A stretch of 23,436 bases of DNA from JAAYAY01 sp964429355 (GCA_964429355.1 CAYSCH010000117.1:1-23436), one strand, 5' to 3'. Shown: positions 1 to 8,014, counted from the stretch's first letter. Translations and numbers: made by a program. The notes: generated by a model from the letters alone, not told the origin.

Positions 1-70
1 TCCGGTTTCGCCGCACCGGACGCCTCGCGCTGTTCCTCGAAATCGGTAACTCATTGTTGAGCGCGACCTT
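1..70 (+). repeat. Dispersed intergenic repeat, copy 1 (may continue past the left edge)
   Basis: These 70 bases match 18528-18597 in the same orientation at roughly 90% identity by eye, with only about six substitutions and no gaps. Both copies contain the string GAAATCGGTAAC followed by ATTGTTGAGCGCG. Neither copy lies in a convincing gene. The right-hand copy is preceded by a short hairpin (AGGGC/GCCCT), whose equivalent here would lie off the window. This is most likely one member of a family of dispersed non-coding repeats of the genome. Confidence 0.75.
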
Positions 71-284
71 GCTGCCGCGACGCAGGAGAGGCTGTCCCTC
101 TTTTAGGTGGATGCGGTAATGATATTTCCATAGCGAATGGCCCGGGTCGAGCTTTCTCGCGTCTAGTAACAGCTTCTCCGCCATTGCTCTCGCTTGGATG
201 TCGCTGACGAATAATCGTTTATCCGGCGAAGTCCGTCCGCGTAACTGTTATTCTTGCCGCGTAAACGTTTCTCCTGGCTGTGCC

Positions 285-530
285 ATGGACGCACCCGTTC
301 GAGAACCAATGGCCCGTCGGCCCATCGGATATGCCGCCCTGGTAGAGCGATACCGGCTCGATGTCACCGTACCAAGAAGGCACTCCAGGAAATCGTCGAC
401 ATGCCGGATCGCCAGACCGATCTCTTCATCCGCGTCTGCCTGCAGAACAACGGCCGTCTGGCGACCCGCGAGCGTGCCAATCACGTCCGTTCCCTGTCCG
501 ACCGAAGCACGCACAGACCAGTGGCTTGAT
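285..530 (+). pseudogene. Decayed Fic-family gene remnant (N- and C-terminal pieces in different frames)
   Basis: Two protein-like pieces lie head to tail in different frames. From 285, one frame reads a piece with PIGYAALVERYRLDV, resembling the N-terminal region of Fic-domain (AMPylase) proteins that carry an extra N-terminal domain. From about 368 to the stop near 529, the next frame reads a piece with EIVDMPDRQTDLFIR then CLQNNGRLATRERA, resembling the C-terminal helical tail of the same class. The catalytic Fic core (HPFxxGNGR motif) and several hundred residues are missing between the pieces. I read this as an internal deletion plus frameshift that left a dead gene. The family assignment rests on remembered similarity of short motifs, so it is tentative. 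The rest of 71-284 shows no recognisable coding content. Confidence 0.45.
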
Positions 531-541
531 TTGCCGTTGGC

Positions 542-2146
542 CTACTCGTCCAAGGTCATCGACCAGGCCTTCAGATTCTCAAGCAGGGCGCAGCCGTTTT
601 GGGCGATGAATCCTACCCGCTGAGGCGCCAGGCCGATGCCGCCCGGGTCGTGGGTCGTGTTGAAGGTCTGGACCAACATGTCGTCCAGGTAGAACTCAAA
701 CATGTTCTTGCGGATCAGGAGGCGGAAGGTGTGGTTGGTGTGGGACAGAATGCCATTGGGAGCCGCACAGCCAGGACCAATCGTGTCTTCCTCATGGAAT
801 TCCAGGCGGTCCTTGAGGGTCATTTTGCCGATCTCGGTCCGACCGTAGCTGTGAAGCAGGATGGCCGTGCCTTCGCCGGGCCTCTCCTCCAGGTAGAAGC
901 CGGCTGAGGAAGCCACCAGCCGGCGATCGCGGCAGGTCGCCTGGATCGTGCCTTCGATCACCACGCCCTTGCTGCAATCGAACGTATTGTCGAGCAGGGC
1001 GACCGTGGTGGGGATGTTCGTGCGGACCATGGAACCCTGCTCGGGTTGGGCCTGGAGAGTGAGGCGGTTGTCGGCGGAGTCGCAGGAGCACTCCGGCGAG
1101 GTTTCGGCCGGATAGACCTTTTGGCAGCTACTCAGCTCCACCTTCAGCGGCGCTCCCTTGAGGGCCTCATTGCCTTTCCAGTATCCCAGGCGCAAATGCC
1201 CCGCAGAGTCGACGACCGCTCTCTTCAGCGGAGGCAGCCAGGTTTCGCCGTTTTCATAGCTATAGCCGCTATACATGTAGCCGTTGATCAGCAGGTCGTC
1301 GTTCGTCGGGCAGAAACGGGCCCAGAGGGCGACCCAGCGTGTGGAATTGCCGCACAGCCGATAAGCAGCGTCGTCGGCGCGGAAGGGGCCGAGCGGCGAA
1401 TCGGCCGTTAGTGTGTACACGCCATAGCCGGTACTGCCCATGTAGTTGAACCAGCCGCCGAGCAGATAGTACTTGCCCTGGATCTCGTGGCAGCCACCGA
1501 TCTCCAGTCCCCCCTCGTCCGCCGGCGTGGGAGGAGGCGGCACCGTGCCCCAGTCGATCGCCGCCTGCGGTCTTCCCGACCAGCGGATGCCGTCCGCAGA
1601 TTCGAGAAAACCGCCCGGACCCGTAGCAAAACCGTAGTAACTGGTCTGGCCGTCCTTCACCACCGGCACCACGTCCATGCAGTCCAGCCGGCTCTCCGCA
1701 GGATACCAGCGGGCATCGGGAAACAGATCGGTGTCGTGTCCCATGAACGTCCAGTGCACCAGATCCGACGACTCCCAGAACCGGATGACATTCTGCACGC
1801 CGGGACGGCTGAAGCTGCCGTGGTTCATAATGAACCGGTCGCCAACCCGATGGACCGACATGGCCCAGATATTGAACGGGGCCTCCTTGATGACCGGACC
1901 GACGTCTTTCCAGTGAACGCCGTCGCCGGACGTCGCCAGCCACACGTTGCGGAAGTGGATGTCCTCACCGGTCGTGTTGTACATGCTGAAAAGGTAGTAC
2001 TGGCCTTCGTGCCAGAGCACGAAGCCGTCTTTGAATCGACCAACCGACGGCCGATAGATCATGGCGGCACAGTTCGTACCGAACAGGCAGACCAGCAAGA
2101 TGACTGTGGACGCTCGGCGACTCCAGCGATGCTCCAACCACCACAT
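542..2146 (-). CDS. Exported five-bladed beta-propeller glycosidase-like protein with C-terminal beta-sandwich (GH32/GH43 superfamily-like)
   Basis: The start is placed at the ATG at 2146, giving 534 aa. An AAGGAG ribosome site sits about 8 bases upstream, and a TTG start six codons earlier would contain that site. Residues 11-28 form a hydrophobic export signal (VILLVCLFG) ending at NCAA; there is no proper lipobox. Residues about 30-325 carry repeated blade motifs of the GH32/43/62/68 fold, such as DGFVLWHEGQYYLFS, TSGDGVHW and ESSDLVHWTF. The segment LEIGGCHEIQGKYYLLGG (about 214-231) sits where GH32 enzymes have their catalytic-acid ECP-type motif; E215 or E221 could be that acid. Residues about 335-534 look like a GH32-type lectin-like sandwich. 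It is the last gene of a three-gene minus-strand unit, 56 bases after the previous one. Substrate unknown; hydrolase activity is inferred from the fold. Confidence 0.8.
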   Translation of the reverse strand: MWWLEHRWSRRASTVILLVCLFGTNCAAMIYRPSVGRFKDGFVLWHEGQYYLFSMYNTTGEDIHFRNVWLATSGDGVHWKDVGPVIKEAPFNIWAMSVHRVGDRFIMNHGSFSRPGVQNVIRFWESSDLVHWTFMGHDTDLFPDARWYPAESRLDCMDVVPVVKDGQTSYYGFATGPGGFLESADGIRWSGRPQAAIDWGTVPPPPTPADEGGLEIGGCHEIQGKYYLLGGWFNYMGSTGYGVYTLTADSPLGPFRADDAAYRLCGNSTRWVALWARFCPTNDDLLINGYMYSGYSYENGETWLPPLKRAVVDSAGHLRLGYWKGNEALKGAPLKVELSSCQKVYPAETSPECSCDSADNRLTLQAQPEQGSMVRTNIPTTVALLDNTFDCSKGVVIEGTIQATCRDRRLVASSAGFYLEERPGEGTAILLHSYGRTEIGKMTLKDRLEFHEEDTIGPGCAAPNGILSHTNHTFRLLIRKNMFEFYLDDMLVQTFNTTHDPGGIGLAPQRVGFIAQNGCALLENLKAWSMTLDE

Positions 2147-2202
2147 ATCACGGTACTCCTTCAACGGTGGTGCGTTCTATTTCAGCGAAATGGCGGAATG
2201 GG

Positions 2203-3165
2203 TCAGCGTCTGGCCGATATCCGGACCGTGGAGGTTTCCGGGGGAAAGCAAGCTTCGAAGAACTGCCGCATGGGGCCGGCGTGCATGGCCACGCGGACGC
2301 TGCCCCAGGTGGCCTGGTCGCCGGTAGCGTAGTAGAGATAGGTGTTTCCTTCCCACTCGAACAGATCCACGTCGGAATTGTTGATTCCTTCTCCCGGCGA
2401 GGCCTCGAGGATCGGATTGGCGGGGCTCAACTCCCAATCGGCCCGGTCTTTGGATCGGGCAAGGAACGAGACCCACCCGTTGTGGCCGGGGATGGCTGCG
2501 TGCAGGTAGATCACGTAATAGTAGGGGGCGAAATAGCGGATCACGGGGCAGGCACTGTACTCCTTGCCGTCCTGGCCGGCAAAGACCAGTCCGGGGATCT
2601 TCTCCCACCGGCTCAGATCCGCAGACCGGGCGAACTTGAAGCAGAACGTCACCGGCTGATTGGACTCGTAGGCCATCAAAAACCCCTGGTCGTCGCGCGA
2701 GACCGAGCAGTTGAAGAGGTGCTCGCCGCCTTCCTGGGGAATGGCCAGTTCGCGCCGCCAGGTCTGCAGGTCGGTGGACGTGAAACGATAGATGCTCTGG
2801 AACCAGTCGCGATCGGTTCCCTCGCTGGCAAAAACGTTCAACTCGGGTCCGTTGACAAAGGCACTGACGAACGAATGCCCCTCGCCGAAGCGGGCGATCT
2901 CCTGGCCAGTGCGGAGGTCGCGAAGGAACAGGTACATGCTGGCCTTGTACGCGTCGGTATTATTCTTGGTATCGTCGCGATAGTTGAGAGCCAGCAGAGG
3001 GCGGTCGCCGAACACCAGCGGCGAGTTCTCCATCGCCGCGCCGAAGGTCACCGGAAGTTTGATCAACGGGGCCTTGACGTCCTGGGCCGCTGCGGTGGCC
3101 AGCAGCGTTCCCATTGCCAGCGACAGGGCGAGGAACCATGGGGATCGGATAGTCGAGCGGATCAT
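2203..3165 (-). CDS. Exported beta-propeller glycosidase-like protein (GH43-like)
   Basis: This 320-aa protein starts at the ATG at 3165, behind a strong GAGGAGGA site. A classical Sec signal (hydrophobic 10-24) ends with ATAAA-QD, so cleavage after residue 27 is likely. The rest is a single five-bladed propeller built from motifs typical of the GH43/GH32 superfamily: STDLQTWRRE, RDDQGFLMAYES, RSADLSRWEKI, PYYYVIYLH, RSKDRADWE and FEWEGNTYLYYATGD. It has no C-terminal sandwich, unlike its downstream neighbour. It lies 18 bases after the lyase-like gene and 56 bases before the second propeller gene, so the three are probably co-transcribed. The residues acting as base, pKa modulator and acid cannot be fixed without a structural alignment, so it may be a binding protein or a hydrolase. 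Confidence 0.8.
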   Translation of the reverse strand: MIRSTIRSPWFLALSLAMGTLLATAAAQDVKAPLIKLPVTFGAAMENSPLVFGDRPLLALNYRDDTKNNTDAYKASMYLFLRDLRTGQEIARFGEGHSFVSAFVNGPELNVFASEGTDRDWFQSIYRFTSTDLQTWRRELAIPQEGGEHLFNCSVSRDDQGFLMAYESNQPVTFCFKFARSADLSRWEKIPGLVFAGQDGKEYSACPVIRYFAPYYYVIYLHAAIPGHNGWVSFLARSKDRADWELSPANPILEASPGEGINNSDVDLFEWEGNTYLYYATGDQATWGSVRVAMHAGPMRQFFEACFPPETSTVRISARR

Positions 3166-3183
3166 GAATCGTCCTCCTCTCGT

Positions 3184-5172
3184 TCAGTTCTTGCATCGAA
3201 TGGTAACTTCCCACTCAGAGATTGTCTCGCCGGCAGTCCAATGTTTCGGCTCGCCGAGCCAGTTGAGCAGGAGCAGGTCCGTTACGCGGGCACGATCTGG
3301 GGCGGTTGCGGACCGGTAGCAGGCATTCAGGGGTTCGGCACTCTCGATCGTGAAGGCTCTATCGACCTGGATGACGCGAGCGCCTTGGCCTGGAATAGTC
3401 TGTCCGCTGAGAGCGGCCACTTCCGTCGTCTTTCCGTCGACCGTGATCGTTCGCTGCCCGTTCTCGTAGATCCAGTTGGGATTGTTCAAAATTCCGATCA
3501 GACCGGTGGCGATCTCGGCGGTTTCAAGGGCTTTGTCTGCGACGAGGCGTTCCCCCATGGTCCAGGTGCCGTCGGCTTGGGAGCGGAAGTGCAAGTGGGC
3601 GGTGATCAGTCCATCGCCGTGTTCGACGGCCAGATCGGCCGTGAAACCTTCATCGTTCGACTGGATGTCGACGGATCGCACGTGGATCGGCAGCTCGGAC
3701 CTGGCATCTTTGAGCCGTACGTGGCCGATGCCGTTGCGCTGGTGCGGCGAGACCATGCGGTCCAATCGCGAGGGGACGCACTGGGCCATGGTCCTCGCGC
3801 CCCAGGCCAAGGTGTGCACGGCCGTCGGTGTTCGGTGGAGGATGATCCGGGCCGGATCGAGGCGGCGGACACCGAGCCGCGGGGCCGGTTCGTCGCGGAT
3901 CGGATCGGCGGAGTGGAGCGTCAGCCAGCTCTCTGTCAGACTGCGGAACAGGTCGCTGTGGGTGGAGGCGAAGAAGGTTTCTTCGGGCAGGTAGATGTTG
4001 CCTTCAGGCGATCGGCGCTGCATTCGCTCGATCGCGTCGAGAGATCGCAGGCCGAGCGACCAGGCGTCGGGATCTCCGGCGTAGCAGGCCATGAGAAAAT
4101 GGGTGCGGATCCAGTCGGCGTTGCGGAACAGTTGCCAGTCCTGCCCGTTGGGGTAGACGAAACCGCCGTCCGGCAGGACGAACCACTTCAGGTTCTCGTA
4201 AATACTCGCCACGTTGTAATGGACGGCTTGCGGCGACTTGCGACCGGTCAACCGGTAGTCGGTTTCGCAGCCGAGGGAGAGGCCGAAAGCCGTCATGTAG
4301 TCGGGATGGACGAAACCGTGGTTCTCCAGGGTGAAATCGTCGTCGATATTGGCGCCGGTGAATTGTTCGGCCACCGTGCGACCGTCGACAACCGTCTGGC
4401 AGTCCGCATCGCTCGGGCGGAGGTAGGATGAGAGAACCCATTTCTGAAAGGCCTTTTCCCATTCGGGCCGGCGGGCGTCGTCGGGCATCAGAAGCATGGC
4501 CACAGAAAAGATCTGACTGTTCCAGGCATTTTCCTCGGACTTCGTGTCGCCTTTGATCTGGGCAGGCGGTGTCATGGCGGCAATCCGGTCGGCCTCATGG
4601 GCCGTTATGCGGCGGGCGCCGTCGCGGAGATCCTGGGGCAGGTCGTCCCAGACCCACCAGGCGCCCCGCGCGAGCATCTGGGCCCAATGGGCCGATTGCC
4701 ACGCGTCGCCCCAGGGCTTGCCGTCGCTGGTCGGCCTGGTGCCGGTTACGTGGGTGGCCACTACGTAGCGCATCATGGGCACGATTGCCTCCCGGAGGAG
4801 CTGTTGCCGGGATCGGCCGACGAGATTCTCGTCGTAGGGCCCAAAACGGTAGAGAAAGGCCAGTCCCTCGATCGTGCCCGTGTTGGGACGGATCCAATGC
4901 TCACCGCTGCGGCTCTCGGTCAGGAGCAGCATGCCGGGATCCTCGCTCCAGGGATGAAGCTGGCCGAGAAGGTAACGGGCCTGGCCCTCGGCGGCGGCGT
5001 AAAGGCGACCGGCCGCGGCGGCCTGGGGACCGGCGGCCCGGGGCTCGAAGTGGCAGGGCATGACGGGACCAGCCGGATCGTCGGCCTGGGTGGTGGAGAC
5101 GATCAGACTGGCCGCAAGAAGAATCACTGCAGTGATCCGAAAGAACAGTGAGGAGAAAGGAGGGAGAACCAT
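3184..5172 (-). CDS. Exported alpha-toroid plus beta-sandwich protein resembling polysaccharide lyases (heparinase/hyaluronate-lyase-like)
   Basis: I place the start at the ATG at 5172 (662 aa). A longer open frame exists upstream, but its first 67 codons are Arg/Pro-rich and lack coding character, while residues 1-30 from 5172 form a good Sec signal (FFRITAVILLAASLIVS ending TTQA-DD). A GAGGA sits close upstream. Residues about 50-425 are helix-rich with repeated Trp/aromatic motifs (SAHWAQMLARGAWWVWDD, EENAWNSQIF, ENHGFVHPDYM, PDGGFVYPNGQDW), as in alpha/alpha-toroid enzymes. Residues about 435-660 are beta-rich (RIILHRTPTAVHT, LITAHLHFR, NWIYENGQRTITVDG), as in the sandwich domains that follow the toroid in PL8, PL12 and PL21-type lyases. 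Asn285, His286 and Tyr292 are candidate catalytic residues. Exact family unknown. It heads the three-gene unit. Confidence 0.7.
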   Translation of the reverse strand: MVLPPFSSLFFRITAVILLAASLIVSTTQADDPAGPVMPCHFEPRAAGPQAAAAGRLYAAAEGQARYLLGQLHPWSEDPGMLLLTESRSGEHWIRPNTGTIEGLAFLYRFGPYDENLVGRSRQQLLREAIVPMMRYVVATHVTGTRPTSDGKPWGDAWQSAHWAQMLARGAWWVWDDLPQDLRDGARRITAHEADRIAAMTPPAQIKGDTKSEENAWNSQIFSVAMLLMPDDARRPEWEKAFQKWVLSSYLRPSDADCQTVVDGRTVAEQFTGANIDDDFTLENHGFVHPDYMTAFGLSLGCETDYRLTGRKSPQAVHYNVASIYENLKWFVLPDGGFVYPNGQDWQLFRNADWIRTHFLMACYAGDPDAWSLGLRSLDAIERMQRRSPEGNIYLPEETFFASTHSDLFRSLTESWLTLHSADPIRDEPAPRLGVRRLDPARIILHRTPTAVHTLAWGARTMAQCVPSRLDRMVSPHQRNGIGHVRLKDARSELPIHVRSVDIQSNDEGFTADLAVEHGDGLITAHLHFRSQADGTWTMGERLVADKALETAEIATGLIGILNNPNWIYENGQRTITVDGKTTEVAALSGQTIPGQGARVIQVDRAFTIESAEPLNACYRSATAPDRARVTDLLLLNWLGEPKHWTAGETISEWEVTIRCKN

Positions 5173-5667
5173 CGGTCCTCGGCGGCGATAGGGCGCGGTG
5201 TGGCCTCGCTCACGCATCCGGGCGGTATGTGCTCGGTGGAAAGATCCCCGTTCTCGCTCGCGACGCCAACCGAAGTCTCCTCCTTTACGTGTCGGGCTCG
5301 CTTGGGGCTGCGCAGGCGTCGGGGCGGTCGAGTCGGGCATAGTGGCCGGTCTCCAACGGGGTTGTGCTGGCATGGGCTGTCCACGACGATAACTGTCCCA
5401 AGGGGCAAAGGCAACCTTTTGGGCGGTTCCCGCCGCCAGCCCACCAGCCGCCTCGGTCCGTCAAGTGGGAAGGTTTGGGGCGGTTTTTCCGTCGGGCCGG
5501 GCACTCCTTGGCCAGTCAAAACGTAATGATCTTGCCGGCAACACTGTATACTTGAAAGAACAGTCCCTCCTGCAGGCGTGGCCGGTGCTTGCCGACAGGC
5601 ACCAGGTTTGCCATGCTGAATGGTTCAATGGCAAGATTTCCCGGGATCGCGATTCCGAGGTTTGTTG
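5173..5667. other. Divergent intergenic region between the lyase-like gene and nifU
   Basis: The 495 bases separate the two divergent start codons, so promoters for both units should lie here. Open frames in it are GC-driven and lack recognisable protein motifs. The only AT-rich patch is near 5520-5560, with TATACT at 5547-5552 pointing toward nifU; no convincing -35 box sits 16-18 bases upstream, so I do not call a promoter. A short inverted pair ACTGT/ACAGT flanks this patch at about 5544-5565. No IscR-like or other recognised operator was identified. Confidence 0.5.
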
Positions 5668-6651
5668 ATGGCCTGGCAGTATAGCGAGAAGACCAAGCAG
5701 TTGTTTATGGACGCCGTTCACGGCAAGCCGGGGACCCATCTCGGGGAGATCGAGGATCCCGACGGGATGGGCGAGCACGGCTCCATCGCCTGCGGCGACG
5801 CCATGCGGTTCACGTTCCGGGTGAAACGTCACGAAACGGACCCGACTCAGGACATCATTACCGACGCCCGTTACCTGACCTTTGGCTGCACGTCGGCCAT
5901 CGCGGCTTCCGAGGCCCTCTGCATGCTCATCGAGCAGGGGTCTTACACGCCGATCCACGCGCTTTCGATCACGAATGAGGACATCGTCAAGTTTCTCGAC
6001 GGCCTGCCCGAACAGAAGATTCACTGCTCCGTGATGGGGGCCGAGGCGCTGGAGGCAGCGGTCTTCAACTGGGCCCAGCGCCGCGGCGTCGACCTGGCTC
6101 GGCTGGGCGTCGATATTCACGCCGACGAGCAGGAAGAGGGCCGCATCGTCTGCAAGTGCTTCTCCCTGAGTGAGCCCTACATCAAACGCAAGATCAAGGA
6201 ACTCAACCTGCGCACCATCCCCGACATCACCGGGGCCATCAAGGCGGGTGGAGCCTGCATGTCGTGCCACCACACGCCGGGCGGACTCCAGGACCTGCTC
6301 GACGAGGTCTGGAGCGGCACGAAAGGACGCGGACTGCGAGTGTTGACCAATCCTATGCCGCCCATTGCGCCCCAACCGGCCAAATCGGCCTCGGCCGCAG
6401 GCGGTGGCTCCCGTCCCTCGCCCTACCAGTTTTCCAAGATGGTGGAGAAGGCCTTTGAGGAGTACATCCGCCCGATGATCGAGCGAGACGGCGGGAGTAT
6501 CGAGATTATCGACATCAAGGACAATCTCGTCTATTGCCGGCTGGCCGGATCGTGTGCCGATTGCGCAGGGGCCGCCAAGACCTTGAAACTGCTTGTCGAA
6601 CGCCACCTCAAGGAAGCCGTCGACGAGAACATCCGCGTGATTCAGATCTGA
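5668..6651 (+). CDS. nifU: NifU-type Fe-S cluster assembly scaffold (IscU-like, BFD-like and Nfu domains)
   Basis: The start is the ATG at 5668 (327 aa), with GAGG 7 bases upstream; an earlier in-frame ATG at 5620 has no site and adds 16 unrelated residues. Residues 1-140 are the IscU-like scaffold with its three cluster Cys at C42 (ACGDA, including conserved Asp44), C74 (TFGCTSAIA) and C120 (KIHCSVMG). Residues about 160-211 are a BFD-like [2Fe-2S] domain with C162, C164, C197 and C200. A Pro/Ala/Ser/Gly linker (about 230-252) leads to the Nfu domain with the GSCADCAG motif (C296, C299). This is the full three-domain layout of Azotobacter NifU. It builds transient clusters from sulfur supplied by the cysteine desulfurase encoded next. 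No nitrogenase gene is in the window, so a general housekeeping role is likely. Confidence 0.96.
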   Translation: MAWQYSEKTKQLFMDAVHGKPGTHLGEIEDPDGMGEHGSIACGDAMRFTFRVKRHETDPTQDIITDARYLTFGCTSAIAASEALCMLIEQGSYTPIHALSITNEDIVKFLDGLPEQKIHCSVMGAEALEAAVFNWAQRRGVDLARLGVDIHADEQEEGRIVCKCFSLSEPYIKRKIKELNLRTIPDITGAIKAGGACMSCHHTPGGLQDLLDEVWSGTKGRGLRVLTNPMPPIAPQPAKSASAAGGGSRPSPYQFSKMVEKAFEEYIRPMIERDGGSIEIIDIKDNLVYCRLAGSCADCAGAAKTLKLLVERHLKEAVDENIRVIQI

Positions 6652-6669
6652 CGACATCGGAATGAGGAA

Positions 6670-6772
6670 GTAGCCGAACTCGCCAGAGTGGTAGCCGAAC
6701 TCGCCAGAGTTTGGCTGTTACGGAAGGACCAAAGTCTGGCGACTTCAGCTACGGGACGGCGACTTCAGCTAC
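6670..6772. repeat. Nested palindromic repeat between nifU and nifS
   Basis: A 20-base unit, GTAGCCGAACTCGCCAGAGT, occurs twice in tandem (6670-6689 and 6691-6710). The inner copy extended to 6714 pairs with 6729-6752 as a 24-base inverted repeat with only three mismatches around a 14-base loop. The outer copy (6670-6684) pairs with 6758-6772. RNA of either strand would therefore form a long, double-tiered hairpin. Such CTGGCGACTTC-type palindromes resemble dispersed intergenic repeats I associate with planctomycete genomes. Here it fills nearly all the 139 bases between two co-oriented genes and ends 18 bases before the nifS ATG, so it could affect read-through, mRNA stability or nifS translation. 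Confidence 0.85.
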
Positions 6773-6790
6773 GGAAATTGAAAGCGTCTT

Positions 6791-8014
6791 ATGAAAACGA
6801 TCTACGTCGACAACAACGCCACCACCCAAGTTGCACCGGAAGTCTATCGGGCGATGGTGCCGTTCCTCACGGAGCACTATTTCAACCCGAGTTCCATGTA
6901 CACTCCGGCCCAGAAGACGGCGGCCGCAGTCAAACATGCCAGGGAGCGGATCGCTCAGCACTTCGGCGGGATCCGGGCCGACGAGATCGTCTTCACGTCC
7001 TGTGCCACCGAGAGCAACAACATGGCGATCTACGGGGCCGCCAAGGCCAACCCCAATCGCCGCCACATCATCACCACCACGGTCGAACACCCGGCAGTCC
7101 TCCAGGTCTGCAAGGATCTCGAACGCAACGGCTACGAGGTGACCTACCTGCCGGTCGATCGCCAGGGAAATCTTGATATGGCCGACTTCGTTCGTGCTTT
7201 GCGAACCGATACGCTCCTGATCACAATCATGCACGCCAACAACGAGACCGGCGTGATCTTTCCGGTCGAGCACCTCGCCCGGGTGGCCAAAGAGACCGAT
7301 CCGAACATCGTCTTCCACACCGACGCGACCCAGTCGGCCGGCAAGTTGCCGATCGACCTGGCCCTCGACTTCAAATACATCGACATGCTCTCCTATTCCG
7401 GGCACAAGCTGCACGCCCCGAAGGGGGTGGGAGCCTTGTTCGTGCGCCGGGGAACGCCGGTGCGGCCCTTCATGGTGGGCGGGCACCAGGAGTCCAGCCG
7501 GCGGGCCGGCACGGAGAACGTGGCGTTCATCGTGGGCCTGGCTGCTGCCATGGACCTCGCCGCCGAGCGGCACGAGGAAGACGAGCCGCGGATCCGCGCC
7601 ATGCGAGATCGCCTCGAAGCCGAACTGAGCGAGCGGATCTCTGCCATCGAGATCAACGGCCGTGGAGCCACCCGGATGCCCAACACGTCGAACATCGCCT
7701 GCCACTACATCGAAGGCGAGGGCATGCTCTACCAACTCGATGCCGAGGGGATCTGCGCTTCGAGCGGTTCGGCCTGCACGTCGGGCTCGCTGGAGCCGTC
7801 GCACGTGCTCACGGCCTTGGGCGTTCCCTTCACGGCCGTCCACGGCTCGATCCGTTTCAGCTTCAGCCGCTACAACACCGAGGCCGATGTAGACAAAATC
7901 GTCGACGTCTTCCCCCGCGTGGTTGAAAACCTGCGCAAGCTCTCCCCCTACTGGGATCAGGCGGCCAACGCCCCGCGGGAGAATGCGGCGGAGTTGATTG
8001 GAAAGACGCACTGA
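6791..8014 (+). CDS. nifS: NifS-type cysteine desulfurase (PLP-dependent)
   Basis: This 407-aa protein is a class V aminotransferase-fold cysteine desulfurase that converts L-cysteine to alanine and passes a persulfide to the scaffold NifU. It opens with the family's YVDNNATTQVAPEV. It carries His100 (VEHP, over the cofactor ring), Asp178 and Gln181 (TDATQSAG), and the PLP-binding Lys206 (SYSGHKLHAPKG). The catalytic Cys329 sits in SSGSACTSGSLEPSHV, which is the NifS/IscS group I signature with the longer active loop. The C-terminal substrate-orienting RFSFSRYNTEAD segment is also present. The ribosome site is weak (only GAAAG upstream), and the end of the palindromic repeat is just ahead, so translation may be modest or depend on RNA structure. 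It pairs functionally and positionally with nifU. Confidence 0.96.
   Translation: MKTIYVDNNATTQVAPEVYRAMVPFLTEHYFNPSSMYTPAQKTAAAVKHARERIAQHFGGIRADEIVFTSCATESNNMAIYGAAKANPNRRHIITTTVEHPAVLQVCKDLERNGYEVTYLPVDRQGNLDMADFVRALRTDTLLITIMHANNETGVIFPVEHLARVAKETDPNIVFHTDATQSAGKLPIDLALDFKYIDMLSYSGHKLHAPKGVGALFVRRGTPVRPFMVGGHQESSRRAGTENVAFIVGLAAAMDLAAERHEEDEPRIRAMRDRLEAELSERISAIEINGRGATRMPNTSNIACHYIEGEGMLYQLDAEGICASSGSACTSGSLEPSHVLTALGVPFTAVHGSIRFSFSRYNTEADVDKIVDVFPRVVENLRKLSPYWDQAANAPRENAAELIGKTH

Noticed and set aside
1..236. Minus-strand open frame running off the left edge (contains DIQARAMAEKLLLDARKLD)
   Set aside because: It has no recognised motif, and its last third reads through the dispersed repeat, so it is more likely chance than a gene.
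2167..4431. 754-codon plus-strand open frame opposite the three-gene unit
   Set aside because: It is a GC-driven shadow of the minus-strand genes, with no family motif and no ribosome site.
5173..5373. N-terminal extension of the lyase-like gene to 5373
   Set aside because: The 67 extra residues are Arg/Pro/Thr-rich without motif, and they would bury the Sec signal that begins at 5172.
5524..5552. Sigma70-type promoter before nifU
   Set aside because: TATACT is present but no acceptable -35 box lies at the right distance.
5461..6657. 398-codon minus-strand frame opposite nifU
   Set aside because: It is an antisense mirror of a certain gene; its His/Asp/Val-rich composition is typical of shadow frames.
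6670..6772. CRISPR array
   Set aside because: There are only two left-hand units 21 bases apart with no spacers, and mirrored copies on the right; this is a palindrome, not an array.
6749..8011. 420-codon minus-strand frame opposite nifS
   Set aside because: Shadow of nifS; no motif.
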